A program made the position numbers and the translations under genes. This document shows positions 35,776 through 45,572 of a DNA stretch of 64,000 nucleotides, one piece after another; position 1 is the stretch's first letter; the number at the start of each line of letters is the position of its first letter. The notes under the pieces were generated by a model, which was not told where the DNA came from, made no database searches, and worked only from the letters and a program-made list of their open reading frames with translations. The DNA comes from Acetivibrio cellulolyticus CD2 (GTDB lineage: Bacteria > Bacillota > Clostridia > Acetivibrionales > Acetivibrionaceae). The stretch is from the NCBI RefSeq assembly GCF_000179595.2, contig NZ_JH556657.1, forward strand, positions 79,572 through 143,571, given 5' to 3'.

Positions 35776-37449
35776 TTATATCAGTTTCTGAACAAAATCC
35801 ATATACCTTATATTGAACTGAGCAGCAATATCAGCAGCAAAACTTGACTTGGATGGAGCTCCGGGAATTATTCTGTATGTTCTCTTTCGAATTTCACCAT
35901 CTGCATCTTCATCCAAGTTACTACAAATTTCTTCATATTGAGCTGCCATACTTATAAATGGTCTGTACTTTCTGCCAAATCTTAGAAGTCCATTGTTCAT
36001 ATTATCCACCCTAAGGGCCAACTCATAAAGATGTGTGACAAAGGAACATCTAGCACCTATAACTGCAAGTGCCATCAGTATGTCCTGTGCAATTATGCTT
36101 CCTTCTTTAGAATTGGTGGAAGCAAAGGCTTCATTTACTAAAACAAGACTATGCTTCGTTGCATTTTCCAGTATAATCAGAATTCTGCTAAGTTCCTCGC
36201 CTAATCTACCCTCATTGCTTTCAGGCTTTTCATCTACAGGAAAATGAGTAAATAGCTGATCTACCGGACTAACAACAGCATTAACTGCCGGAATAGGTAT
36301 ACCTGCTTGTGCAAGAACTTGCAAAATCCCCATTGCTCGGATGTAAGTCGTTTTTCCGCCTTGATTCGGTCCAGTAATGATCTGAATCCTTTCCTCTCCT
36401 TTAATGCAAACATCATTTGTCACAATGTTTCCAAGTGGATTTAAACATCCTTTACCCGAAAGATACAAAGCAAAGCTCAAATCATACATACCCTCAGCTG
36501 TCAGAGTTCTTTCCTCGGCTGGAGCCATCTCGGCTCTTGTAGTTATCATACCAAGGCTTTTCATCGTTTGTACAAGCTTTACAGCTCCTTCATAAAACAG
36601 AATTTCTTCTGAAAGATTTCTCAAAAAAGACGAAACATTAACTGTCATAGCTTCCAATATACACGCAATATTAGTAAGAATTTTATTTTTAATCTCATCT
36701 ACATTTTCTTCAAGAATATAATCTATTTCCTTAACAACATAATTATACTCTCTTTTTCGTCCTAGTCCCATAAGCTTCTTTATTCCTATTGATGGGTGTG
36801 CTGTTATATATTCACTCTTTTCAAATCCATTATTATCAATATCTAACACAATAGCTTCTTTAAGTTTGAAAGAGGTAGTAAGACTTGCATCCAGTTTTAG
36901 TCTTATATACCCTTTTACACACTTTTTGAGTGACATTAAAATCTTTTCAAGCTTATTGAATTTGTCATTTCCAACATAACCCAATATAGCTTCCGACAAA
37001 TTATTCAAGCCATCGGATAAATAGCTGTTCTCTGAAACTTTTAAGACCTCTCCAACTTTTTTACATACCTTGCAGTATCCCAACAGCATATTAATACCAT
37101 TACTAAGTTTATATTCTGCCGATACCTCAGCTCTCTTCCTGTTTGATAATTGTCGTTCTCTTTCAATAGGTATCATTGTAGCGAAAGCACTCTTTATATC
37201 TGAGAACATTTGCGGTTGTTTGATAAAATCCTGAAGAATATCATACCTGTATGCAATGTCATTTATATCTTTGCATAGTTCAGCAAACACTGAAACAATA
37301 ACACGTTCAGAATTTGTGTTATTACTTCCGGAAGTCATAATTTGAAGAATTTCATCAAACTGCAAATCTTTAATAAATTCAGGTTTTTCTTCCACTAATT
37401 GAAGTTTTCTATTGGCATCCTTGTACAAAAGACTGACTTTCTTAACCAT
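35776..37449 (-). CDS. MutS-like ATPase lacking the mismatch-recognition domain (paralogue 2)
   Basis: About 557 residues: a helical lever/clamp region, then a MutS domain V ATPase with Walker A TGPNQGGKTTYIRAMG at about 359-374. Walker B reads LVLVNEAFASTN, with Asn in place of the usual Asp of LLDE. Domain I (mismatch reading, Phe-x-Glu) and domain II are absent, so this is not a housekeeping MutS. I chose the ATG at 37449, with AGGGGGA before it and the previous gene's stop 10 bases upstream. It is the second gene of a pair with 37460-39151; the two probably form a heterodimer (inference). Confidence 0.87.
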   Translation of the reverse strand: MVKKVSLLYKDANRKLQLVEEKPEFIKDLQFDEILQIMTSGSNNTNSERVIVSVFAELCKDINDIAYRYDILQDFIKQPQMFSDIKSAFATMIPIERERQLSNRKRAEVSAEYKLSNGINMLLGYCKVCKKVGEVLKVSENSYLSDGLNNLSEAILGYVGNDKFNKLEKILMSLKKCVKGYIRLKLDASLTTSFKLKEAIVLDIDNNGFEKSEYITAHPSIGIKKLMGLGRKREYNYVVKEIDYILEENVDEIKNKILTNIACILEAMTVNVSSFLRNLSEEILFYEGAVKLVQTMKSLGMITTRAEMAPAEERTLTAEGMYDLSFALYLSGKGCLNPLGNIVTNDVCIKGEERIQIITGPNQGGKTTYIRAMGILQVLAQAGIPIPAVNAVVSPVDQLFTHFPVDEKPESNEGRLGEELSRILIILENATKHSLVLVNEAFASTNSKEGSIIAQDILMALAVIGARCSFVTHLYELALRVDNMNNGLLRFGRKYRPFISMAAQYEEICSNLDEDADGEIRKRTYRIIPGAPSKSSFAADIAAQFNIRYMDFVQKLI

Positions 37450-37459
37450 AAATATCCCC

Positions 37460-39151
37460 CTATCCTGGAATATATCCTCTTTTTTTGAGAAGTGCCGTAA
37501 TCTGCTCTGGCAAAAGGCCATGCTTAAAAACTATGTCCATTGAATATCCAAGTCCAACCGACTTCATCCTTTGAATCTTGAACGTCCTGTTTCCTGTCAA
37601 TCCCATATTGTCAGAATCTACTATACCCGCAACCAGACATGCTAGTTTACTTCCCTCATGCACTTCTTCATTTAATGCCTCAATATCATCAGCAAGCTCA
37701 CCGAAGTGAGTAACATATATCCCTTTGCATTTTATCTTCATTAATATTTTGAGTACATCTCTTCCAAGATAATATCCGTCAATTCTTCTTGTACTTGAGA
37801 AAGTCTCATTTAAAAGCACCAAACTCTCTGAAGTGGAATTATTTATAATTACCGACATTCTCTCTGCCTCTTTGCCAAGTCTGCCCTTATCAATTCCCAG
37901 AGTCTCTTCTTCAGGGAAATGGGTATATACAGCATCTGCAATACTCATTTCCGCCCTTAATGCCGGAACAAAACACCCCGCCTGAAACAAAACCTGTGCA
38001 ATTCCTATTGATCGTATGTAGGTTGTCTTTCCTCCCTTATTAGGTCCTGTTAATATAAAAAATTCTCCATCTTCATCAAAACTCAAATCATTTAATACAA
38101 CCTCTTGGGAAAGCAAATATTTTCCGTCTTCTACCCTTTGCAAAGCAAGGCCTAAATCATAAAGGCCCTCGATTTTGGTGTTTTTTCTTTTGTCTTTTCC
38201 AATTACAGGTTTGCAAAACTTAAGCCCATGCCTTTCTACACGCCCTATCAATTCGGTAAACTTAATATAAAACTCTACCTCAACTTTTAATTTGCATATT
38301 TCTTCAAAATCCTGCTCCGAATATTTATTATAGAAATTATCCAAGCTTTCAAAAACCGCAGCTTTTTTCATTTGCAATCTTTCAAATACAATTTCCTCCA
38401 ACCTGGAAAAACGCGCATCGTAGTATATATTACAATACCTCTTATCCATATCATTAAGGAACGCAGCACCATTGCTAAGTATCTGCGATATCCATGACTC
38501 TTCACTTTCAATATGTTTTTTTGTCTTTTCCAAATTTATTGCAATATCTTTCAAGCCTTCATAATATCCAAATTCGAGATACACCCCCGATACACTTTCA
38601 TATTCTTCAGTTATCTTCTTTATTTCCTCAGTCATTGTTCTAAAATTATGTTCCTCTGAGATCTGTGTGATATATTTGAGCAGCTTCTGAAGACCGTAAG
38701 ACCGAATGCTCTCATTTCTTTCTTCCAAATATACTCTCATGCCTGTAATTAAAGAAGCATATGCAGATGCTTTTTCAAAAAAATATGTTTGAACATGTAT
38801 TCCCTTTATATCTGCTAATTTTTCCTTAGAGCAATTTCGAATAAAAACCATAGTTTTAACAAACTCTTTAAAGTTCTCTACAAGCCATTCATTTTCTGAA
38901 AAGTCCTGCATAATGTCCAATCTGAACTGCAATACCTCTTCGTTAGTACATGGATTTTCAAACAACAGTCCGATTTTTTCACGGTCAGTTCTTTCAAACC
39001 CGACCTCGTCCAGTACCTTATCAATACTGAGATCCTTGATAAAACAACCGGAGGGTACAAGTCTTGCTTTCCAGAACTTATAGGATTCATCATTAGGCCA
39101 CAAAATGCTACACTCTACCTTCTCGAGCACGTTCGAACATGAATTTTCCAT
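37460..39151 (-). CDS. MutS-like ATPase lacking the mismatch-recognition domain (paralogue 1)
   Basis: A 563-residue paralogue of the following gene. Walker A is TGPNKGGKTTYIRSIG and Walker B is LVLLNETFSSTRRIDG, again Asn-Glu rather than Asp-Glu. The helical core (about residues 60-330) corresponds to MutS domains III/IV. No mismatch-recognition domain, no Smr nuclease. GGAGGTATCC precedes the ATG at 39151, and a perfect palindrome (39199-39219) lies 48-68 bases upstream that matches the one before the PadR gene. So the pair is probably under PadR control. Confidence 0.87.
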   Translation of the reverse strand: MENSCSNVLEKVECSILWPNDESYKFWKARLVPSGCFIKDLSIDKVLDEVGFERTDREKIGLLFENPCTNEEVLQFRLDIMQDFSENEWLVENFKEFVKTMVFIRNCSKEKLADIKGIHVQTYFFEKASAYASLITGMRVYLEERNESIRSYGLQKLLKYITQISEEHNFRTMTEEIKKITEEYESVSGVYLEFGYYEGLKDIAINLEKTKKHIESEESWISQILSNGAAFLNDMDKRYCNIYYDARFSRLEEIVFERLQMKKAAVFESLDNFYNKYSEQDFEEICKLKVEVEFYIKFTELIGRVERHGLKFCKPVIGKDKRKNTKIEGLYDLGLALQRVEDGKYLLSQEVVLNDLSFDEDGEFFILTGPNKGGKTTYIRSIGIAQVLFQAGCFVPALRAEMSIADAVYTHFPEEETLGIDKGRLGKEAERMSVIINNSTSESLVLLNETFSSTRRIDGYYLGRDVLKILMKIKCKGIYVTHFGELADDIEALNEEVHEGSKLACLVAGIVDSDNMGLTGNRTFKIQRMKSVGLGYSMDIVFKHGLLPEQITALLKKRGYIPG

Positions 39152-39198
39152 AGGATACCTCCTGAGGATTAAGTTATTTCCATTTTAGCACAATACAC

Positions 39199-39219
39199 GC
39201 TATATCACGGTGATATAGC
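39199..39219 (-). promoter_or_regulatory. PadR-type operator upstream of the MutS-like pair
   Basis: GCTATATCAC-G-GTGATATAGC: perfect 10-bp arms around one base. The TATATCA/TGATATA core is shared with the site at 39882-39898. Confidence 0.7.
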
Positions 39220-39268
39220 ATTTCAATAAATAACCTGAACAATATTTATTTGGACGAAAATATAGAAT

Positions 39269-39841
39269 TTACTTATCTTTTTTAATGGCATTATGGAACT
39301 TAATGCGTTCAATGGTTTCTTCACACCATCTGATTCTGAATTCAGCATCACCTATTCCATAACGTAAATTTGAATACCAATAAGGATAACTTTCATAATT
39401 TTGCGCATCTTCGCTGTTAAAAAACTCTTGTTCAACTCTTCTAAACTCTTCAAGGCTTTTCTTATGTCTCTCTTTTACACGTTCAAGTTCTTCAATGGTC
39501 TTTTCTACAGGAATGAGTTTTGCAAAGGTAAGCTTTAGCTGAAGTTCCAGCCGCTGCGGCGAAGGTTCAACAGGACGCATTAACCAATCTATCAATTCAT
39601 TCTTTCCCTTTTCGGTTATGTAATACACATTCCTTGATGGTCTTCCTTCACTCTTCTCCTCTTTTTTTGTAATTACTCCGTCCCTCTCCATCTGCTTTAA
39701 AACAGGATAAATATGTCCAAAATTCTCATTCCAGAAATAAGCTATTCCAGTATCACAGTTTTTTTTGATGTCATAACCGGATCCGGGCATATTATTTAAA
39801 ATTCCGAGGATTGCAAATCTAGTTTTGTTTACATTTGCCAT
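39269..39841 (-). CDS. PadR-family transcriptional regulator
   Basis: A 190-residue PadR regulator with the winged helix (RFAILGILNNMPGSGYDIKK; FGHIYPVLKQMERDGVI; GRPSRNVYYITEKGKNEL) and the C-terminal Vir_act_alpha_C coiled-coil dimer domain (QRLELQLKLTFAKLIP to RIRWCEETI). I chose the ATG at 39841, with GAGGAG about 10 bases upstream; the in-frame TTG 18 bases earlier overlaps that site. A palindrome at 39882-39898 upstream suggests autorepression, and its twin before the MutS-like genes suggests they are the regulon. Confidence 0.9.
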   Translation of the reverse strand: MANVNKTRFAILGILNNMPGSGYDIKKNCDTGIAYFWNENFGHIYPVLKQMERDGVITKKEEKSEGRPSRNVYYITEKGKNELIDWLMRPVEPSPQRLELQLKLTFAKLIPVEKTIEELERVKERHKKSLEEFRRVEQEFFNSEDAQNYESYPYWYSNLRYGIGDAEFRIRWCEETIERIKFHNAIKKDK

Positions 39842-39881
39842 ATATTTAGAACTCCTCAATTAAAATAAACTGCATATCTAT

Positions 39882-39898
39882 TATATCACTCTGATATA
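39882..39898 (-). promoter_or_regulatory. PadR-type operator upstream of the PadR gene
   Basis: TATATCA-CTC-TGATATA, perfect 7-bp arms, 41 bases upstream of the PadR start codon. Same core as 39199-39219. Confidence 0.65.
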
Positions 39899-40013
39899 TA
39901 AAATCAATAAAAATTTATAAATTCTCGATCGCTTTACTACTTGGAGTTCTAAATCATTTACTATTAATTTGTGTTAAATTACAAAATTCTCCAAGTCAAG
40001 ATGTAAAAATCAT

Positions 40014-41882
40014 TTAATTGCCAAATACATTACCAAGTTCATCTGTTACCGCTAGATTTACTTTGTTTAATGTAGAAGACTTGAAGACATATTCTCCGGG
40101 TACACTGACATCTCTTAAGTATATTGCTTTGGGGCCATCTTGAGTCGGGGTATTTATATATACTTGATATTCCCCTTCGGAAGCAGGTATAAAGACTTCT
40201 CCGTTTATAAGGTTGCTTGCTCGATAATTGATTTTTTCTCCAGTATTCAAATTGAGCATCTGTACTGTTAATGTATTCGCATATAAATTTCCAGGAGTAC
40301 CGACCGTAAGTTTAACACCGCTACTTCCTATATTTCTGCTTAATGTAAAGCAGGTTTCAGCTTCTATTGGTTTTGGATATTGAGAGCAAATCCTTAACTT
40401 ATATATACCTTCAAGCATATTTTGGGGTAATTCCACAGATGCAGAATTGTAAGGAGTGTTTGATCTGCTGTAAACCACCTGGTTTGAACTGTCAAGAATC
40501 TCAACCGTCATTTGTTGCCAATTATTAGTTGAGTTCAGTATTGAAAGAAAACGATTGCCGTACTCGTCTTTTAGTGTAGGGGTAATTGTCATAATTTCAC
40601 CAGGCAAATACGTATATTTGTTTAGTTCAACCTTTGCTGTAATGTTTTCTCCTCCATAGAAAACAGTGTTCTCTCCAGTCGTAAATTGTCTGGCGTCACC
40701 TTCCTCCCTCATTTCCACATAATTGTTCCGTATAGAGAATTGAGGTTTGTAGAATCCCGGGGTTACATAGAAATTATCTCCGGCTGCAAGTTGTTCTCTG
40801 GAGATACCAGTTACATAAGCATCCCAACCCTCACTAAAATATGAATACACCATAGTCGGTGAAAAATTGTTCATGTCAGTCCAACAGACATTTATTTTAG
40901 CTAAATGGTCAATTTGTGAATCAAACGTGATAGTATTGTTAGTACTTGAAATGGAAGTATCAGGAGTTAGCAGCATGAACGAATCCATTGCAAGATCAGC
41001 GAATCTGGATCCTTCATACATAAATTGGTAAATACCTTCACTCATGTAAACTATCACTTATGTTCAGGGTTACAGGTATAAGTTCACTCTCGTCAAAAAC
41101 AACCTTGCCTGTGGCAGATACCTTCTTTACCTGCCATACCGAATAGGCTCCATCAGCATTTTTGATATCGTATTGTGCAAATAATATAAATTCATTTCCA
41201 TTAATGACAGATGCACCTGTGAATTCACAGATTCCATACATATTTGTTAATGTAGAATCAATATGCTCTAATTCATATTAAACGGTCCAGGGCTTGGATC
41301 ATTATCTAAATCGCAAAAATCATATCCATCCGGAGAAATTTTATCTTTTAAGTCTTCATGGTTTATGTCTATTCCTGTATCAACAACCGCTACTATTATC
41401 TCGCTCATACCTGCAGCATCACCCATCTTTGCCCAGGCTTCAGGTGCTTTTACCGTTTGAAGGCCCTTTTGGTTGGTATATCGTGGGTCATTCGGCGGGT
41501 CAGAAGGGAAGGACATTGCCTTTCTTATATAGTTTGGAACTGCATATTCAACCTCCGGGTTGGCTTCCAGCATTTCCATGGTGTTTATAAGGTCGTTTTC
41601 CTTTACCTTTAGCAGTTTAACATTGTCTCTTCCTGACTTGATGGTATCCGCAGAAACTTTCTTTTCAAGTTCTGCTTTCTTTTTATCATGTGTTCCGAAC
41701 TTATACTTGACAATGATTTCTCCTTGGATATGGTCGTGCAGTTTGGATTCTCTAGCTGAAACTGTGGAGTTTGAAAGTTTTTTAAGATTTTTCTGGTCAT
41801 TTGCGCTTGCAATATTTACACTGAACATAGACAACAAAACACTCATTAAGATCATGACAGAAAATAGTTTTTTTCTCATCAT
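40014..41882 (-). pseudogene. Secreted subtilisin-like (S8) protease, catalytic core deleted
   Basis: The first frame (41882-41268) encodes a signal peptide, an I9-type propeptide (GEIIVKYKFGTHDKKKAELE) and the first catalytic block with the active-site Asp (VVDTGIDINHEDL), and then breaks at DLDNDPSPGP, just where the His block should follow. A middle frame (41241-41038, open further upstream) and a last frame (41057-40014) encode C-terminal beta-sandwich domains (ENITAKVELNKYTYLPGEIM). The His and Ser blocks are gone and two frame changes are present (about 41270 and 41045). Not functional as a protease. Confidence 0.85.
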
Positions 41883-42213
41883 ATAGATTTCCCCCTAATC
41901 GTTTCGTTATTTTTCTCTTTTTTCCTGATTGAAATCCGATAATGCTGAACAAACAGAGATTTATAGAAGTCATTTATTAAACCTCTAAAGAATTGTTTTA
42001 TTGATCACCGCCTTTCGTTTATATTTAACATAAAGGAGAGAGCTTAGGAACATTGCTGGTTATAGATTTTGGCGGATAGGATAAAAGTTACAAGTTTTAT
42101 ACTTCGGATGTTTTATAGCGAAAAGGTCGTATATGTATATTTGTAATTGAGTAGCATAATAAACAGTTTATGTTAATTATTATATAAAACTTTTTTTCAA
42201 ATTAATAGATACA

Positions 42214-42271
42214 CTTTGTCAGATGAATACATGCAGTTTGTCAGATAAATATATGCGGTTTGTCACAAAAG
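42214..42271. repeat. Three direct repeats, 22-bp period
   Basis: CTTTGTCAGATGAAT (42214), GTTTGTCAGATAAAT (42236) and GTTTGTCACAAAAG (42258), each 22 bases apart, with ATGC preceding copies 2 and 3. Short closely spaced TTTGTCA repeats recall the multiple transposase-binding repeats at ends of IS21-type elements, but no transposase lies nearby. Confidence 0.5.
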
Positions 42272-42306
42272 TCTGCAAATGATTTCCGTGAAAGTATAGA
42301 GATTGA

Positions 42307-42522
42307 CTTAGAATCCATGTATTAGAATTTATCAATTTTACTGTAATAAAGGACTATAACCTAGTAGTTGAAATCGGTGAGCAGTATTTCAAGGATGCCA
42401 ATTACGTTCGGAATTTAGTTAGTGAAAGGAAAGCTCTGGAAAATTGGAATGTGTTATTTCAAAACTTAAAATATAAGAATGTGCTAAAAATTGAAACTAA
42501 TAAGAGCAACCTGCCTTTTTGA
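42307..42522 (+). pseudogene. Orphan coding relic, family unknown
   Basis: A plus-strand frame of 71 codons without a start codon, reading LVVEIGEQYFKDANYVRNLV then SERKALENWNVLFQNLKYKN, ending NLPF-stop. Composition and helical pattern look coding, but I recognise no family. It begins 36 bases after the 22-bp repeats, so it may be the tail of a deleted mobile-element or accessory gene. Confidence 0.35.
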
Positions 42523-42630
42523 TCGTTTATTTATATTGTACTTGCAGTTTCGTACACAATCATATTTTGCTGCACTTGACCTAAAAAAGCAGGGCCCTTT
42601 TAATCTTTCTAACATTTTTATCTGGGTGGC

Positions 42631-43185
42631 TCAACGTATATAGTCAACTACATTATAATTTCTACTCGGTACAGACGGTTGGTATTCCTCTTCTTTATAT
42701 CCCAATACAAAAACATAGTAAGGTTCATAACCTTTCGGTATACCTATTTTTTCAGCCTCTCCTTCTATTTTAAACCCAAATGAAGCAAATCCCAGCCATA
42801 CTGATCCTATATTCAAGCTTTCTGCTGCAATAAGCATATTCTCAACAGCACAACAACAGTCAACTTGGCTGCTCATTTCATCTCTTCTCCCTGAAACTAT
42901 AATTAGCGTTGGTGCTTTATATGTAATATCGTAATCCGGATTTAATCCTGCATTCCTAATCCATTCAATTTCCACCGTTGCCATAACCTTTTTGGAAATG
43001 TCATTGATGTGTTCAATAACCTTTCGATCTTGTATAACTGTAAAACGCCAAGGTTGTGAATTATGACCACTCGGAGCATAAATACCAGCTTCAATAATCA
43101 TTTCCAGTTCTTCCTGCTTAATTTGCTCAGGTTTATATTTTCTAACGCTTCTCCTACTTTTTATTACTTTCAATACTTCATTCAT
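42631..43185 (-). CDS. FMN nitroreductase-family protein
   Basis: A 184-residue nitroreductase: SRRSVRKYKPEQI (phosphate-binding Arg residues), APSGHNSQPWRFTVI (FMN/substrate loop), ENMLIAAESLNIGSVWLGF and YYVFVLGYKEEE. Members reduce nitroaromatics, quinones or flavin substrates with NAD(P)H as homodimers. GGAGGG precedes the ATG. It lies 37 bases downstream of the polyamine-binding protein gene on the same strand and could be read through from that operon, though a functional link is not obvious. Confidence 0.9.
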   Translation of the reverse strand: MNEVLKVIKSRRSVRKYKPEQIKQEELEMIIEAGIYAPSGHNSQPWRFTVIQDRKVIEHINDISKKVMATVEIEWIRNAGLNPDYDITYKAPTLIIVSGRRDEMSSQVDCCCAVENMLIAAESLNIGSVWLGFASFGFKIEGEAEKIGIPKGYEPYYVFVLGYKEEEYQPSVPSRNYNVVDYIR

Positions 43186-43222
43186 TTTTAACCCTCCTCA
43201 TTGTATATGAATCTTATCTATA

Positions 43223-44779
43223 TTATTTCACCCTGTAATATCCGGGTTTTATCGGTTTTCTAAAAATCCTATAACGATTGATCCAAATAATGATCAGAAT
43301 CAAAACCAAGCAAATTAAAGCAAGTGCTTTAAGCCAAACAACTTTAGAAACATGATCAAAATTAAAACATCTCACATTAATCCACATCTGATTCAGTTGT
43401 GTATTGACATTATCTGGAATATACACCATTACAGCACTCCGATCGATAACATCCTTCGGCGGGTATTGGGCAAATAAAAGTCGTTTTGCCTGATCCTCAG
43501 AAGTTTTAATTACATATTTTTCATCCTCATCATCACCACTGAAAAAATAGCCCAACGGATATTCTACTGTATTTTCTTCGCCTTCTGCTCCAAATTTGTA
43601 GTTGATGTATTCATAGATTAAAGGATTATCTCCACCTGAAATGCTAGAGGTATAGCCGATGTAATTCATATTCCTGATTGCATTATCCGGTCTGGAAATA
43701 AAATTAATAAAGGCTTCTGCAGCTTTTTGCCTCTCCATATCGCCGTTTATTCCAGACTTAAGCATTACCCAACCATCAAGCCATAGATTGGTACATTCTT
43801 TAGGAACAGAATAATTCAATTTATAGCCTTCCTCTTCTGCCTGTTCCATTGTGTATACCCCGTCTCCCGACCACTGCAAATTGGCAACAATTTTTCCGGT
43901 AACCATATCTGCTTTACCACTATCGGTTTCAAAAGAATACACATTCTGTCTGATTTTCTGCAATAAATCCTCAGCCCTTGCAATAGTTTGCGGACTAGTA
44001 TCATTCAAAAGCTTCGCCAAATTTTCAGAATAATCCCCACTGTTTATAAATTCCTTGCTAAGCAGCAAATCCTTATGTAATATAGCCAACGCAGGAAAAT
44101 ACGATTCTCTGACACTATCCTTTATAGTAACTCTTTTATTATATTTGGGGCTAGCAAGAAGCGACCAGCTTGAGGCATCCTCCTCACTTACCACATCCGG
44201 ATTATATACAATTCCAATAGTGCCCCACATATACCCTGCTGCATAAGCTCTCCATGGCTTACCATCAATCTTGTTGCTGCTGAAAATCCCTTTAATATAT
44301 GGTGATACTCCGTTTATATAATAATTATACTCATTGGATGTATCAAAAAAACTCTCTGACAGCGGCTCCAGTCTATTCTCTTTCAAAAGCTTCGAAAACA
44401 TATAATCAGACGGACAAACAAGATCATAAGTATCTCCAAGAATAATTTTGCTATACAGATCCTCATTGGTACCAAACGTTGAGTATTCAACTTCCACATG
44501 CTTGCCATAAGTATCATAATACCAATCCTGAAAATCCGAAATCAAGCCATTTTCACTTGTAATTGTCTCGCTGTCAAGCTCTATCTTTCCGTCATCACCC
44601 CAGTCGCCTTGATCGATATATTCTTCCCAATTGCCGATTTTCAAAACGATTGTATCATCAGTCGCTGCATTCACTTCCGACACTTTAGGTACTCCAGACA
44701 ATAATACTATAAAAAGAATCAATCCCAATAAAAGCAAAGAACATCTTCTGCTTTCTCTTTTAGATTTTATTTCTGCCAT
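43223..44779 (-). CDS. potD: PotD-like polyamine-binding protein with C-terminal membrane anchor
   Basis: About 518 residues, longer than usual PotD (about 350). N-terminal signal/anchor (CSLLLLGLILFIVLLSG) without a lipobox Cys; the binding domain has LKIGNWEEYID, YDLVCPSDYMFSKLL, GTIGIVYNP and NLWLDGWVMLKSG; the C-terminus has a membrane segment (LKALALICLVLILIIIWINRY) followed by basic residues. It thus seems tethered at its C-terminus rather than by lipid. I chose the ATG at 44779, 20 bases inside the end of the permease gene, consistent with coupling; the 22 codons further upstream lack support. Confidence 0.88.
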   Translation of the reverse strand: MAEIKSKRESRRCSLLLLGLILFIVLLSGVPKVSEVNAATDDTIVLKIGNWEEYIDQGDWGDDGKIELDSETITSENGLISDFQDWYYDTYGKHVEVEYSTFGTNEDLYSKIILGDTYDLVCPSDYMFSKLLKENRLEPLSESFFDTSNEYNYYINGVSPYIKGIFSSNKIDGKPWRAYAAGYMWGTIGIVYNPDVVSEEDASSWSLLASPKYNKRVTIKDSVRESYFPALAILHKDLLLSKEFINSGDYSENLAKLLNDTSPQTIARAEDLLQKIRQNVYSFETDSGKADMVTGKIVANLQWSGDGVYTMEQAEEEGYKLNYSVPKECTNLWLDGWVMLKSGINGDMERQKAAEAFINFISRPDNAIRNMNYIGYTSSISGGDNPLIYEYINYKFGAEGEENTVEYPLGYFFSGDDEDEKYVIKTSEDQAKRLLFAQYPPKDVIDRSAVMVYIPDNVNTQLNQMWINVRCFNFDHVSKVVWLKALALICLVLILIIIWINRYRIFRKPIKPGYYRVK

Positions 44780-45572
44780 TCTTCTCACCAGCCTTTCTAT
44801 TGGTAGTAATGTTACTAATAAGTACTGCAAAAAGAATGATTGCAAAAATTAAAGCCGATAATGCCCAAAGTGCAGTTTTTAGCTCTGTATTGGAACCTTT
44901 TGTCGCATTAACCACATAGGTACTGATAGTATTAAATGTTGCAGGTTTTGTATATGTAGTAATAAAATAATCGTCCAAAGAAAGTGTTACCGCCAATAAA
45001 AATCCTGAAACAATACCTGGGATAATCTGTGGAATTGTAATTTTTATTAGCGCCTGTCTCGCACTAGCACCTAAATCAAGGGCGGCTTCGTAAAGATTAT
45101 GATCCATTTGTTTCAGTTTTGGCACAACGGAAAGATAAACAAACGGAGAAGCCATAACAACATGACCTACGATCAAGGGTATAAAGGAATCTTTATTAAA
45201 ACCCAACACAACAATCAGTAATACGCAGATAGAAAATCCGGTTACAACATCTGCATTAACAACAGGAATCTGATTGGATGTAACCACAAAACCTCTCATT
45301 CCTTTTTTTGAATAAAAAGCGCCAATGGCACCCAATGTTCCCAAAATCGTAGAGATAATTGCACATTGTAAAGCCAAGGTCAAGGTTCCTATAATCATCT
45401 CGAGTAATTCCGGTGTAGTAAAAAGCGTCACATAATTTTGAAAGGAGAAATTGCCCGAAGCCCCAATTATCGGAGTATCCAAAAAACTATAAACTGTTAG
45501 AATCAGAATAGGGAAATACATAAAAAGCAATACAATTCCAAGCCATGAAGAACCTACTATTTTCTTAATCAT
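44760..45572 (-). CDS. potC: Polyamine ABC transporter permease PotC
   Basis: A 270-residue, six-TM permease of the BPD_transp_1 family. The EAA loop reads YEAALDLGASARQALIKITIPQIIPG. It begins with an ATG overlapping the potB stop by 4 bases (45569-45572) and overlaps the start of potD. In the pot system PotB and PotC form the channel for spermidine/putrescine. A phenylalanine- and isoleucine-rich first helix (WLGIVLLFMYFPILILTVYSF) is typical. Confidence 0.93.
   Translation of the reverse strand: MIKKIVGSSWLGIVLLFMYFPILILTVYSFLDTPIIGASGNFSFQNYVTLFTTPELLEMIIGTLTLALQCAIISTILGTLGAIGAFYSKKGMRGFVVTSNQIPVVNADVVTGFSICVLLIVVLGFNKDSFIPLIVGHVVMASPFVYLSVVPKLKQMDHNLYEAALDLGASARQALIKITIPQIIPGIVSGFLLAVTLSLDDYFITTYTKPATFNTISTYVVNATKGSNTELKTALWALSALIFAIILFAVLISNITTNRKAGEKNGRNKI

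Larger units (their letters stand above)
41883..42630. other. 748-bp degenerate region with short repeats and an orphan frame
   Basis: Contains the promoter side of the broken subtilase gene, a set of three 22-bp repeats (42214-42271) and a start-less 71-codon plus-strand frame (42307-42522); both are listed separately. The rest is AT-rich without signals. Looks like a relic zone next to the broken gene. Confidence 0.5.

Noticed and set aside
42214-42271. CRISPR-like array
   Set aside because: The period is only 22 bases with no room for spacers, there are just three imperfect units, and no cas genes are present.
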